From Desulfoluna limicola (GTDB lineage Bacteria > Desulfobacterota > Desulfobacteria > Desulfobacterales > Desulfolunaceae), in contig NZ_AP024488.1 in assembly GCF_021654575.1 (NCBI RefSeq), forward strand, positions 6,165,501-6,229,500: a DNA stretch of 64,000 bases. Reading direction: 5' to 3'. The notes below the pieces were generated by a model. It had not been told where the DNA came from and ran no database searches. It saw nothing but the letters and a program-made list of their open reading frames with translations. Made by a program: the position numbers and the translations under genes. The number at the start of each line of letters is the position of its first letter. The stretch's first letter is position 1. Shown here piece by piece: positions 8,916 to 18,078 of this stretch.

Positions 8916-11798
8916 ATGGAGACCACCCCCACTTCTTTGTACCACCTCTCCGACAGCGGCGTACGTGACAAGCTGCGCGGTATGGACAATCGTTTTGTGT
9001 CCGACAAAGAGGTGTATGACCTCTACAACCATATCCGTGAAAATTACGACATAAAACCAGGTATCATACTTGACGCCATCGAGACAGTGCTGACAAAGAC
9101 GGATCTCGGCCCCTATTTTTATCGCTCCCTTGAAACCGAAGAAATAGCCTTTCTTATTGCCGGAAGCAGGTATCAGGAGGCAATGCTCAACAGCCGATTT
9201 GCGGCCACGCAGGGTGAGGGTATCAATGTCACAGGGCGTTTCGGTAACAAACGCCTCTTTTTTATCTCTGAAACGCGTGAGTTGGTGAATGAGACCCTGG
9301 AGTCGATCAAGGGGCTCATGCGGGACAATCCCATGGAGAGTTTTCGCATGAGTTCTTATGTGGTTTGCCTGGAAGGGAATCCGGAGGCCAATCGACGTCT
9401 TTACATCGTGGAGGGGGAAACCCCGGGGGTTCGCAGGGCGGGTCTCATGAGCCATGCGGTCCATCACATGGAGGAGAAGCTGGGGGGGCAGGTGGACAAG
9501 ACGGAGGTGGTTTCGTTTTTGGGGACCGCTACGGAAGGCTTTATCTATGCCCTGCTTCACAATCAGCGCATTCGCACCCTGGAAAACTACTTCAGGTCAT
9601 GGAAACGGGTGGTGCGTAGGCTAAAAAAGGGAAAGGCGGTTCATATCTGTATCGATCAGAATGTCATCGCCGACGAGCCTGTGCCGGAGCGGCGGATTCA
9701 GCTCTGGATCCCTTATGAAAACTTTCGGAACAACCTCACATCCATTGAGAGTATTTTTGACAAGAAAGGAATTCCCTTTACCCGCCAGTACTTTGAAACC
9801 TTTGTGGTGGGCAATCGCCGTATGATCGCTTTTTCGACCTATATTGCCGATTCATTCATTACCCCGGAATTGGACGGTTTTTTGCGAAGCGAGCTCTCCA
9901 CCCGATCCATGCTGATGAAAGGGGACCCCATTCCCACGGGGCAGATCGGGGATTTTCTGGAAAGCCTGAAGCTTGCGAATTCGGAGGGCAAACTCGCCTA
10001 TCTTGGCCGGATGCAGACCCATCGGCACAAGGAGTACCTTATACCCCTGGTTTTTCTTCTCTCCGGCGGCAACGAACGGGTGAGAAAGGTTGCCTTTGAC
10101 ACCATTCGCAATTACCTGATGGCCCCGGACGGGGAGATGAAAAGCGACTATTACTGGGCGACCCTTTACCATATCTTCGCAGCGGCCACGGTGCCGGTGG
10201 AGATACCGGGTGCCGGGAAAAGAGCCCTGTTCGGAGACGAAATCGCACGGCTTATCCGGTTTCGGGGGATCTATTACGAAAGCTTCTTTGATGATCACTC
10301 CGGTAAAAGTTGCCTCTTTATCCGCATGAACGGGGAGGGGATCGGAAAAGGGGGGATTCGATGCCACGAAACCCATGTCTCGTTTTCCGGAGAGGGGGCC
10401 CTGTCCACCAACATGCTGTTCAAGAGTCTGGGGCTCGGGATTCCCTATTTCGCAACAGGCAAGGGGGGGATTCTGGGCAGCATCGGGGAGGGGGAGGTGC
10501 GTGAGCGCATTCTCACCGCCTACAGCCGGTTTCTCTTTAAGAAGGCGGGGGTCGGCCCTTTGTCGGATGTGCCCGCCGGGGATGTGGGGGTGGGGCCCTC
10601 TGAGATCGGAGTGCTTTTTGAGGGGATCACCGATGAGGTTCACCGGGATCTTTCAGCCATTCAAGGGGGGAGCCTTGAGCGACGTTCGGACAGTGGGCGT
10701 CGGTTGAGTCGGCATTTTGGCATCGATGTGGCAGATGATGCCTTGATGGCATCTTTGGTCTCGGACCGGGAACGTATTAAGGATTACACGTCGGCTGCCA
10801 TCACGGGGAAGCCAGGTGGGCGGGGGTTGGCCCTTCGAACCGGGGCTACGGCGCGGGGGCTCTACGAGGTGCTGGCGGTACTTAAAGGGTTTCATCGCTA
10901 CAGCGATCCCGATCTCTGGCTGGATCCCATGCGCGTTGACGAGGCTTTGGATATGGAACCAGAGTTTTACAACGTCGCGGACGCCAATATCCGTATGCTC
11001 TCCTTTGCGATTCAGGGATTCGGGAAGGTCGGGGCGGCATTTGCCGGAATTGTTCATGCCAAAGGGGCTGCGATTCATATGGTCTCCGATGCGGGGGGGA
11101 CTCTGGTTAACTTGAGGGGGATTCCCGAGATGGAGGCATTGGTGGCAGGCGCTGCTTCTGGGAAGCGTCTCTCGGAGATGGTGTGCAAGGGGATGGGGCG
11201 TTTTGTGGAGGGCGATCCTACCCGCCCCTTAAGCGCCGTGGTGGATGTGGTGGTTCCTGCGGCACTGGAAGAGGTGGTGACCCTGGATGCCGAGATGCGG
11301 GCCGGGGCGGTGCATGCCTCCCGGGTTGAGGCGGATTATATTCTGCAAGGTGCAAACGGCCCTCTGACCCCTGAGGCGGAGACCTACCTTGAAGATAGGG
11401 GGCGCATCTCCATCCCGGATATCCTGGCCAACGCCGGTGGGGTGTTGGGGTCGTATCTGGAGTGGGTGGACGGACTCGTGAAGATGTTCGGGTACGGGAA
11501 AATCAGGCAATATGGTCTGGTGCATCCAGTGGTTCAGGGGTTGGTGACCCATCACTACGGGGAGGGCCATGGGGACGCTTTGAACGCTGTGGACGAGGTG
11601 ATCTACAATCGGGCCTTTCGCTTTATTATGCGGGGCACCGCCATGGGGAGCGTGAAGCTGGCCTCGGCCCGGGGCATCTCTCTTCGCACGGCCTGGATGG
11701 CCGAGGGGATTGCCGCCTCCGCCCGTGAAGGTCGCCTCGACGACAGCTTTGGTGACCGCGTGGAGTATCTGAGGAGTCACTTTGCCACGTCAGGGTAG
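8916..11798 (+). CDS. NAD-dependent glutamate dehydrogenase, large type
   Basis: 960 residues starting at ATG 8916 behind AAAGGAG. It catalyses reversible oxidative deamination of glutamate to 2-oxoglutarate and ammonia with NAD. The catalytic domain starts near residue 470: GKGGIRCHETH (the conserved Lys-Gly-Gly-hR block of GDHs), then YFATGKGGILG. The Rossmann segment is near residue 700 (IQGFGKVGAAFAG, SDAGGTL), with LQGANGPLTPEAE near 810 and PDILANAGGVLGSYLEW near 835. The 450-residue N-terminal extension places it with the long bacterial NAD-GDHs, shorter than the 1,600-residue GDH-180 class. In this genome it could link amino-acid fermentation to 2-oxoglutarate. Monocistronic, ended by the terminator at 11855-11890. 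Confidence 0.88.
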   Translation: METTPTSLYHLSDSGVRDKLRGMDNRFVSDKEVYDLYNHIRENYDIKPGIILDAIETVLTKTDLGPYFYRSLETEEIAFLIAGSRYQEAMLNSRFAATQGEGINVTGRFGNKRLFFISETRELVNETLESIKGLMRDNPMESFRMSSYVVCLEGNPEANRRLYIVEGETPGVRRAGLMSHAVHHMEEKLGGQVDKTEVVSFLGTATEGFIYALLHNQRIRTLENYFRSWKRVVRRLKKGKAVHICIDQNVIADEPVPERRIQLWIPYENFRNNLTSIESIFDKKGIPFTRQYFETFVVGNRRMIAFSTYIADSFITPELDGFLRSELSTRSMLMKGDPIPTGQIGDFLESLKLANSEGKLAYLGRMQTHRHKEYLIPLVFLLSGGNERVRKVAFDTIRNYLMAPDGEMKSDYYWATLYHIFAAATVPVEIPGAGKRALFGDEIARLIRFRGIYYESFFDDHSGKSCLFIRMNGEGIGKGGIRCHETHVSFSGEGALSTNMLFKSLGLGIPYFATGKGGILGSIGEGEVRERILTAYSRFLFKKAGVGPLSDVPAGDVGVGPSEIGVLFEGITDEVHRDLSAIQGGSLERRSDSGRRLSRHFGIDVADDALMASLVSDRERIKDYTSAAITGKPGGRGLALRTGATARGLYEVLAVLKGFHRYSDPDLWLDPMRVDEALDMEPEFYNVADANIRMLSFAIQGFGKVGAAFAGIVHAKGAAIHMVSDAGGTLVNLRGIPEMEALVAGAASGKRLSEMVCKGMGRFVEGDPTRPLSAVVDVVVPAALEEVVTLDAEMRAGAVHASRVEADYILQGANGPLTPEAETYLEDRGRISIPDILANAGGVLGSYLEWVDGLVKMFGYGKIRQYGLVHPVVQGLVTHHYGEGHGDALNAVDEVIYNRAFRFIMRGTAMGSVKLASARGISLRTAWMAEGIAASAREGRLDDSFGDRVEYLRSHFATSG

Positions 11799-11811
11799 GG
11801 AAAACAAGCCT

Positions 11812-11842
11812 CCGGCGGCCAAGTGAAGGCACCTGGAAGCGG
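11812..11842. repeat. Remnant of mosaic repeat, arm type 3
   Basis: GCCTCCGGCGGCCAAG then TGAAGGCACCTGGAAGCGGG, a degraded form of arm 3 (GCCTCCGGCGGCAAGGTG ... CACCTTGAAAGCGGG), 13 bp after the glutamate dehydrogenase stop. Confidence 0.6.
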
Positions 11843-11854
11843 GGTGTTTACGAA

Positions 11855-11890
11855 AAAAAAGGTGTGACCCTGGCGGGGCACACCTTTTTT
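11855..11890. terminator. Bidirectional terminator between convergent genes
   Basis: Perfect 12-bp inverted repeat AAAAAAGGTGTG / CACACCTTTTTT with a 12-nt loop. It has A-runs and T-runs on both sides and so serves both the glutamate dehydrogenase gene (+) and the acyltransferase gene (-). Confidence 0.9.
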
Positions 11891-11907
11891 ATTCACAGAG
11901 CCTGTGT

Positions 11908-12654
11908 TTATGCACTGAGGCGGGGGGCGTCGGTCTGGGTGATTTCCCGGTAGTAGGCAGCCAGGAAACGAAGGTCGTTCTCCATGTCTCCGGTGGGGGC
12001 AAAAAAGACGCTGGACTCGTCCATGTAGGCCTTGGTATCGGCATCGATGGCATCCTTGCCGGAGAAGAACTGGGCTTCGCCGTACTGATCCGGGAATTTT
12101 CCGGAGACGTTGCTGTAGAACCCCTTGATGAGTTCCATGTCTGCATCGATGTCCCCGGTGGGGATGAAGGCCGGTCCGAAGCCGCCCATTTTAAGTTTGA
12201 AATCGAGGAAGCCCATGGCAATGGGGACCCCTGCCCCGTGGGCGATATGGTAAAAGCCGGTTTTCCAGTACCGGGTCTTGGATCGGGTGCCCTCCGGCGG
12301 AATGATGAGAACCAGTTTTTCATTCTCATTGAAGGCGGCAATGGACTGCTCCACGGTATTGCCCGCCTTGCTCCGGTCGATGGCAATGCCGCCGAGCCAG
12401 CGCATGATGGGGCCTGCAGGGCCTTTAAAGAGGGTGTGCTTCCCCATCCAGAAAACCTTGACCCGAAGCTTCAGGGCGATGCAGATGGTCCAGATAAAAT
12501 CCCAGTTGGTGGTGTGGGGGGCGGCTATGCCGACGTATTTGTCCACTGAGGGCAGGGTGCCAACAGCTTTCCATCCGAAAGCTTTCATGGTCAAAATGGC
12601 TGTCCAGCGCATGATTGTGCCTAAAATCGGGGTATCGAAAACGGTGGTTCTCAT
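11908..12654 (-). CDS. PlsC-like 1-acylglycerol-3-phosphate acyltransferase family protein
   Basis: 248 residues from ATG 12654, preceded by GAGGAACC. A longer in-frame start at 12840 adds 62 non-conserved residues without a ribosome-binding site and is rejected. The lysophospholipid acyltransferase motifs are present: HTTNWD (HX4D, residues 47-52), MGKHTLFKGPAG (a motif II-like block) and IIPPEGTRSK near residue 105 (motif III). The family acylates lysophosphatidic acid or related acceptors at the membrane. This shape (about 250 residues, HTTNWD) is also common in acyltransferases of unproven substrate, so the acceptor is not assigned. Convergent with the glutamate dehydrogenase gene. Confidence 0.82.
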   Translation of the reverse strand: MRTTVFDTPILGTIMRWTAILTMKAFGWKAVGTLPSVDKYVGIAAPHTTNWDFIWTICIALKLRVKVFWMGKHTLFKGPAGPIMRWLGGIAIDRSKAGNTVEQSIAAFNENEKLVLIIPPEGTRSKTRYWKTGFYHIAHGAGVPIAMGFLDFKLKMGGFGPAFIPTGDIDADMELIKGFYSNVSGKFPDQYGEAQFFSGKDAIDADTKAYMDESSVFFAPTGDMENDLRFLAAYYREITQTDAPRLSA

Positions 12655-12971
12655 GGTTCCTCTTTGGTAACAGGTGTCAGTGTTGTGGCGTACTGTCATC
12701 GATGATGCCTTTAAAAAAAGGGGAGGGTGTCTGTGGTGACCCCCTTCCTGCGGTTTTTTTATTGCATTGCCATCATGTTTCAGGAGCCTGAGTTCGGCCA
12801 ATGCCGGTGACAAGTACGTAGCAATATCCATACCTGACAAAGCTCGTGATTATAACCGCAGGAAATGATTTATGAAACCCCAAAATGGCCGGGAGCCGCT
12901 TTTTTATGCGGTGGGAACCGTGTGCATTTCGTGTCGGGGGGCTATGCGAAATATGTCTGTGGCTTGGGAGG

Positions 12972-13011
12972 GCAGAAATTTCCCCCACACGTGGGAGGGG
13001 GAAATTTCTGC
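12972..13011. repeat. 15-bp perfect palindrome upstream of the fliK sigma-54 promoter
   Basis: GCAGAAATTTCCCCC / GGGGGAAATTTCTGC around a 10-nt centre that itself contains CACGTG. It ends 70 bp before the -24 element and has no T-tract, so it is not an obvious terminator. The position suits an upstream activator site for a sigma-54 enhancer-binding protein, but this is inference. Confidence 0.85.
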
Positions 13012-13081
13012 TGTGGTGGGACCCCCCGGTCGCTTATCCTAATATTCTGAAAATACACTGTATGTGGGTGTGGGTGTTTTT

Positions 13082-13097
13082 TGGCACGGCCTTTGCT
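13082..13097 (+). promoter_or_regulatory. Sigma-54 promoter of fliK-flgD-flgE
   Basis: TGGCAC-N5-TTGCT matches the -24/-12 consensus exactly. Transcription would start near 13109, about 107 bp before the fliK ATG. Sigma-54 control of hook genes is the rule in many polar flagellar systems. Confidence 0.9.
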
Positions 13098-13215
13098 CTA
13101 CCTTTGTGCACATGGCGCCCCGGCAGCGGGGCATTCGAGTCGAAAGCCAGGGATGGCAGGAGCAATCTTCTTTCGGCAAGCACCGGTCAACCAACCGGGA
13201 AAGAGATGGGGGTTC

Positions 13216-14688
13216 ATGCAGACAGCAGTTCAAACCACAACAGAAACAGCCTCAGGGCCCCAGGCCTCAGGTGGGCGTACCGGCGCAAAGGCGAAACAGG
13301 CCGGTGGGTTTGCCGCCCTTCTTTCTGCCTTTTTCGGAAAAGGCGGGCAGCCTCAGGCGATGGCCACGGCTTTGGCCCCCGCCGTTGAAGGCGCCGGCTC
13401 CGAGACGCCCCAAAAGAAAGGGGGTGCCCCGGCAAAGAAGGGCCAGGGACTTGCCGATCTTAACGCCATGCAGAAAAACCCAACCACTTTGAAAAAAGAG
13501 GACGGGGAACAAGAGGTGACGGAAACAGGCCTTCCTTCGTTTATGGCTGAGGTGCCTCTGGTTTCTCTGGCCCCGGAAAGCATGAAGGGGGACCCGGCGC
13601 TGGGTGCAGTCCTTGCTCAAGGCATGGCTGGGGCAGGGGCGGAAAAAAGTGCCGGCCCAACCAAAGGGAACGGGGCGAATATGTCACCCCTCAAGGGGGG
13701 GATGGACCGCATGCCGTTTCAAGCTGGCGGAATGACTGCCGGTGGAAACCAGCCCCAGGCCGCCGGTGAGATGGGGGTGGACCAGTTTGCCGCCATGATG
13801 CGCGGTGCAGGCCCGGGCAAAAAAGTCTCCCGAACGGCCCATGGCCCCTCTGCCGCTGCGGGCCCTTCTGTTCCCCCTCTTTCCGAAGCCCTTTCTGCCT
13901 CTCCTGAGCATAAGGTCGCCCAAGCGTTGGCCGGCGCAGCATCCGGGCTTGGGGCTAAAAAAGGTGCCTTGGGCCCTGGAGTGAAGGCCGAAGGGGCAAA
14001 GGGAGCTTCCCTTGTTGAGACTCCCCTTGCAGGGTTGACAGCCGGTCAGGCAGCCAAGAAAGCGCAGCCGTTTGTGGGTGGAAAGGAGGGGGGCGGCAAA
14101 GCCCCTCAGGTGGAGGGGCCTTCCGCAGCAACACTCCGGGCCGTAAACCCTATTTCCATGGACCGTTCGGGAATCCCGGTGCAGCCCATGACGGCAGAGG
14201 CCATGGCCACCCTGAACGAATTGGAGCCATCGGCTGCCGTAGATACCCCGAAAAGGGGGTTGACGCATCAGCTGGCCCTGCAGGTGGGGCGTCAGATCGC
14301 CACCTCATTAAGAAAGAACGATAACGAAGTAACCTTTCAAGTGCGCCCTCCTTCGCTGGGACGAATTCAGATGCGCATCGAGAAAGAGGGTGAGCACATT
14401 TCGGTACGGATTGTCTCAGAAAAAGAGAAGGCAGGCGAGATTCTTGCCGCAGGCAAGCAGGAGCTTCGGGTTCTGCTGGCCGACCATGGGATCAAGGTGG
14501 ACCGCATTGAAATAGATGCCGGAGGCACCATGAACCTCATGGCCCAGGATGGTGGCACCGAAGGACGCGATGGCCGGGGGCGTTCCAGCCCACGGCATGG
14601 CGACACCGGGCAGCAGGGTGAGGCAGATCGCGAGGCGGCCCCACCCGAGAAAAAACGGCACGACGGCGTGATCAGTGTGATGGTGTAA
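13216..14688 (+). CDS. fliK: Flagellar hook-length control protein FliK
   Basis: 490 residues from ATG 13216. The ORF could extend to 13081, but that start would lie inside the sigma-54 promoter. FliK is an exported molecular ruler that switches the flagellar export gate from hook to filament substrates. Residues 1 to about 360 are low-complexity and rich in Ala, Gly, Pro and Lys, as usual. The conserved C-terminal hook-length domain is at about residues 371-440 (VTFQVRPPSLGRIQMRI, ISVRIVSE, LRVLLADHGIKVDRIEID), and the tail is charged. It heads an operon with flgD (28 bp downstream) and flgE, its functional partners. Confidence 0.9.
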   Translation: MQTAVQTTTETASGPQASGGRTGAKAKQAGGFAALLSAFFGKGGQPQAMATALAPAVEGAGSETPQKKGGAPAKKGQGLADLNAMQKNPTTLKKEDGEQEVTETGLPSFMAEVPLVSLAPESMKGDPALGAVLAQGMAGAGAEKSAGPTKGNGANMSPLKGGMDRMPFQAGGMTAGGNQPQAAGEMGVDQFAAMMRGAGPGKKVSRTAHGPSAAAGPSVPPLSEALSASPEHKVAQALAGAASGLGAKKGALGPGVKAEGAKGASLVETPLAGLTAGQAAKKAQPFVGGKEGGGKAPQVEGPSAATLRAVNPISMDRSGIPVQPMTAEAMATLNELEPSAAVDTPKRGLTHQLALQVGRQIATSLRKNDNEVTFQVRPPSLGRIQMRIEKEGEHISVRIVSEKEKAGEILAAGKQELRVLLADHGIKVDRIEIDAGGTMNLMAQDGGTEGRDGRGRSSPRHGDTGQQGEADREAAPPEKKRHDGVISVMV

Positions 14689-14716
14689 TAAAAGTGAAGA
14701 CGAGCAAGGAGAGAGC

Positions 14717-15601
14717 ATGACAACTTCGGGCGTTGATACAGCTTACAACAACCGATCCATTTTCCTCGACAACCAGTCTTATGACAAGACCGGTCGGACC
14801 AAGGAAGAGGACGAGGCACTGGGGAAGAACGCTTTTCTGACCATGATGGTGGCCCAGTTGAAAAACCAGGACCCCATGAACCCTCTGGACGGTACCGATT
14901 TTACCGCTCAGCTGGCTCAGTTCTCCGGGTTGGAGCAGCAGGTCAACATGAACGACAACCTCAAGTCTCTCCTGGCTGTCAACCAGGCCAGCAAAGAGGA
15001 CGACAACATCTTTGACTACATTGGAAAAGAGGTTGTCTCCAACGGAAACCCCGTCTCCTTGAATGCCGGCGAGCTTGCCTCAGGCGGCCACTATACCTTG
15101 AAGGAGCCGGCCACGGTATCCATCATGGTCTACAACCCGGAAGGGGTGTTGGTGAAGGAGGTCAGCTCCGGCACCGACCTCATCTCCCAGGGGCGTCAGA
15201 GGATCTCCTGGGATGGAACCGATGAAGAGGGGAACCGTCTGGCCGACGGGAAATACACCTATAAAATCATCGCTCGCAATGTGAGTGGGGACTACATCTC
15301 AGCCTCCACCACCGAACGAGGTCTGGTGGAAGGGGTAACCCGTGAAGGTGGCCGCAGCTACCTGCTTGTGGATGGACGCAAGGTGTCCCCGGGAAGCGTG
15401 GCCACGGTGGTCACCCCCGACGATGCACCTCAAAAGGTCATGGCCTCCGCCAATGCCGGCCCAGCCGGTGCGATGGCCGGAGGGCTCCCCCCGGAGCTGG
15501 CCGCTCAGTTGTTCGGAACCCAAGGGGCACAGCCCCAGGCAGTGATGGCTGCCGAACCTCAGCCCCAGGCAGCTCCGTCTGCTGATGGTAAAAACCGATA
15601 G
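14717..15601 (+). CDS. flgD: Flagellar basal-body rod modification / hook capping protein FlgD
   Basis: 294 residues, ATG behind AAGGAGAGAGC. FlgD caps the growing hook and directs FlgE subunit assembly. The signature FLTMMVAQLKNQDPMNPLDG lies at about residues 40-59, with FTAQLAQFSGLEQ following. A central FlgD Ig-like/Tudor region (PATVSIMVYNPEGVLVKE, ISWDGTDEEGN) is present, and the C-terminus has an Ala/Gln/Pro-rich tail. Second gene of the sigma-54 operon. Confidence 0.95.
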   Translation: MTTSGVDTAYNNRSIFLDNQSYDKTGRTKEEDEALGKNAFLTMMVAQLKNQDPMNPLDGTDFTAQLAQFSGLEQQVNMNDNLKSLLAVNQASKEDDNIFDYIGKEVVSNGNPVSLNAGELASGGHYTLKEPATVSIMVYNPEGVLVKEVSSGTDLISQGRQRISWDGTDEEGNRLADGKYTYKIIARNVSGDYISASTTERGLVEGVTREGGRSYLLVDGRKVSPGSVATVVTPDDAPQKVMASANAGPAGAMAGGLPPELAAQLFGTQGAQPQAVMAAEPQPQAAPSADGKNR

Positions 15602-15616
15602 AGGAGAAACCAACAC

Positions 15617-17449
15617 ATGTCACTTACCAGCTCACTCTTTTCAGGTGTCAGCGGCCTTTCAGCCACGGGCAACGCCATGACCGTCATCGGCGACAACATT
15701 GCCAACGTAAATACCATCGGTTTTAAATCAAGCCGTGTCACCTTTCAGGATGTCCTCAGCCAGACCGTGGCCACCAACTCAGGGAGTGCCCAGGTGGGGC
15801 GCGGCACCTCTGTTGGTGAGATTGCCGGGCAGTTTGTCCAGGGGTCCTTTGAGTCCACCGAGTCGCCCACCGACCTGGCCATCGGCGGCGAAGGCTTCTT
15901 TATCGTGCGCCACCCCAAAAATGAAGCCGAGCAGTTTTACACCCGGGCAGGAGAGTTCCGGTTTGACAAAGACGGCAACTTTACGACCCCTGCCGGTTAC
16001 ATCACCCAGGGGTGGGATGTCAGAAGAAACGATGCCACCGGTGATGTGGAGGATGTGGGGTCCGTAAAGGACATTAAGCTGGAATCCTTTACGTCGTCCC
16101 CGGAAAAGACCAACAAGATCTCCGTTATCACCAACCTGGACGCACGGGGCAAAGACAACACCGTGGGCCCCGGTATACCCATGGCCACGGCCTGGGACGG
16201 ACGTCCCGGTGCCGGCATCAACATCAGCGACATCGCCTTTGAGTACCAGACCACCGTCAAGGTGTTCGACAGCCTGGGCAGTACCCACGACCTTACCGTC
16301 TATTTTGACAAGGCCGAGGACACGGGATCCTATGAATACCTCGTGACCTGCAACCCGGAAGAGGACATGCGGAATATCTTCAACTCTGATGAGGATCGGG
16401 GCCGCGGCCTTCTGGGGCGTGGTAAGCTGAACTTTACCTCAGATGGCCTTCTGGCAAGCCAGACCTTCGAGCGTTTTGTGGGGAACTCCGGTGGTGATCT
16501 TACAGTGGCCAACTCCACCTGGACAGCCGGCACTCCCAAGGTGTCCGGCGACTGGACCGGCGACCCTGCCGTGTTGGCCGGAGGCCCCCCCGCCACCGAG
16601 ACGTACACCTTCACCGTGGCAGGCTCCGGAGCCCAGGAAGCTGGAGCCGATGCTGCGGGTACCGTGGTGGGCAAGAACCCCATCGTCCTCAACTGGGCGG
16701 CTGCAGGTAGCGGCAAGACCGGTACCATTACCGTGCCCGCGGACTTCAGGAATGGCAACTATGTCGAAGGTCCCGACGGCATGATAATGAGCCTGGAGGA
16801 GGGGACCAATGTGGCCACTGGAAGCACCTTTGATGTGGTGGTCACCGCCGGTGATCCCAACGCCATGGACAACGCCGCCAGCTGGGCTGACATGACCGGT
16901 GACTTTAAAAACCAGCATTACACCGTTGCTGCGGATTTCCTCGGTGGCTCCAATGGAACCACCGAGATGGGGATTGAGCTTGACATGGGGATCGCCTACG
17001 ACGGGACCAACTGGGCTCCGGCCGGTCTCGCCTCCACCCAGTTTGCTTCGGCCTCCACCACCGTCTTTCAGTCAGCCAGTGGTTACGGTGCGGGTAGTCT
17101 TCAAAATATCAGCGTGGATGTGGATGGCATTATCACCGGTCAGTTTTCCAACGGTCAGGTAACCCCGCTCTTCCGCGTAGCTCTGGGCAAATTCCAGAAC
17201 GTACAGGGGCTTTTCAAGGAGGGGGGCAACCTCTTCAGCGAGACCCGCCTCTCCGGTTCGGTCATCACCAACCGCCCGGGCACCAACGGCCTTGGCAGCC
17301 TGGCGCCCAACTCCCTGGAACAGTCCAACGTGGATATGGCTTCGGAATTCGTGAAGATGATCACCAACCAGCGGGCCTACCAGGCCAACTCCAAGATTGT
17401 TACCACCGTGGACACCATGCTTGGAGACACCATCTCCATGAAACGATAA
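15617..17449 (+). CDS. flgE: Flagellar hook protein FlgE
   Basis: 610 residues, longer than enteric FlgE (about 400), with an expanded surface domain in the middle, as in many Desulfobacterota. The N-terminal axial motif (SLFSGVSGLSATGNAMTVIG, then DNIANVNTIGFK) and the C-terminal coiled-coil motif (SNVDMASEFVKMITNQRAYQ) are intact. It is the structural subunit of the hook. ATG at 15617 follows GAGGAGAAACC. It is the last gene of the fliK-flgD-flgE unit and is followed by a terminator. Confidence 0.96.
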   Translation: MSLTSSLFSGVSGLSATGNAMTVIGDNIANVNTIGFKSSRVTFQDVLSQTVATNSGSAQVGRGTSVGEIAGQFVQGSFESTESPTDLAIGGEGFFIVRHPKNEAEQFYTRAGEFRFDKDGNFTTPAGYITQGWDVRRNDATGDVEDVGSVKDIKLESFTSSPEKTNKISVITNLDARGKDNTVGPGIPMATAWDGRPGAGINISDIAFEYQTTVKVFDSLGSTHDLTVYFDKAEDTGSYEYLVTCNPEEDMRNIFNSDEDRGRGLLGRGKLNFTSDGLLASQTFERFVGNSGGDLTVANSTWTAGTPKVSGDWTGDPAVLAGGPPATETYTFTVAGSGAQEAGADAAGTVVGKNPIVLNWAAAGSGKTGTITVPADFRNGNYVEGPDGMIMSLEEGTNVATGSTFDVVVTAGDPNAMDNAASWADMTGDFKNQHYTVAADFLGGSNGTTEMGIELDMGIAYDGTNWAPAGLASTQFASASTTVFQSASGYGAGSLQNISVDVDGIITGQFSNGQVTPLFRVALGKFQNVQGLFKEGGNLFSETRLSGSVITNRPGTNGLGSLAPNSLEQSNVDMASEFVKMITNQRAYQANSKIVTTVDTMLGDTISMKR

Positions 17450-17471
17450 CGGGAGACACCCGTCGAATGTG

Positions 17472-17518
17472 AAAACGCGGCCGGTAAGGGGGGGACCTCT
17501 TGCGGTCGCGTTTTTTTT
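17472..17518 (+). terminator. Terminator of the fliK-flgD-flgE operon
   Basis: Stem AAAACGCGGCCG / CGGTCGCGTTTT (one G-U pair) followed by a run of eight T. Confidence 0.88.
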
Positions 17519-17553
17519 GCTTCCGTGCGTGTGCGTTCGGCTCAAAAAATCAA

Positions 17554-17745
17554 GCCCCCGGTGGCAAGGTGTGCCACCTTGAAAGCAGGTTACGGATGTG
17601 TGTTGCCCCTCGTTCCTCGTGACTAATCACATCCGCCTTTCATTCGCCCACCACCTAAGAAGCATTTATAGAGCCTGTATATTGAACTTTTTGTAGCTAT
17701 TCAGCCATGCCTCCGGCGGGTCGCTTTTTGAAAAAAGCTCCGCCA
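17554..17745. repeat. Two mosaic repeat arms (arm 3, then arm 2)
   Basis: Begins GCCCCCGGTGGCAAGGTG with CCACCTTGAAAGC (arm 3) and the interior CCTCGTTCCTCGTG; then the outer motif GTAGCTATTCAGCC and GCCTCCGGCGGGTCGC with GCTTTTTGAAAAAAGC (arm 2) to 17745. It lies in the 629-bp gap between flgE and fliL; the rest of the gap holds only the sigma-54 promoter. Confidence 0.8.
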
Positions 17746-17976
17746 AGAGGGGGGCTTGTTCGTTAAACTTCTGGTGCCCTCAGTGGATGTGTGTCATAGG
17801 GGGATACGGTGTGGGCATCGTCACGCCGGTGTCATGTTTTTGACGACCCTGCCGATATATAAGGTAGGGAGGGCTTTTCGCTGAGGTGGACGGGTGCGTT
17901 CAGGCAGAGAAGCAAGGGGCTGTAATTAGCCACTTTTTCATGTGGGGCGTTGGCGGAATGGCTTGTTTGCAGGCTT

Positions 17977-17992
17977 TGGCACGGTGGTTGCT
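17977..17992 (+). promoter_or_regulatory. Sigma-54 promoter of the fliL-to-fliA operon
   Basis: TGGCAC-N5-TTGCT, exact -24/-12 match and of the same form as the site at 13082. The predicted start is near 18004, 75 bp before fliL. It probably drives the whole export-apparatus operon including flhF, flhG and fliA. Confidence 0.9.
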
Positions 17993-18078
17993 TGGTGTGT
18001 GGGCAGCGCAAGTCTGTGTGAGAGTGCCCCATGGGCTATCAGAGTGATTTCATGCGACAACAGGTGTAAGAGCGATTC

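Noticed and set aside
13081..13215. Upstream start of fliK at 13081
   Set aside because: It would place the start codon within the sigma-54 promoter; ATG 13216 is downstream of the expected transcription start.
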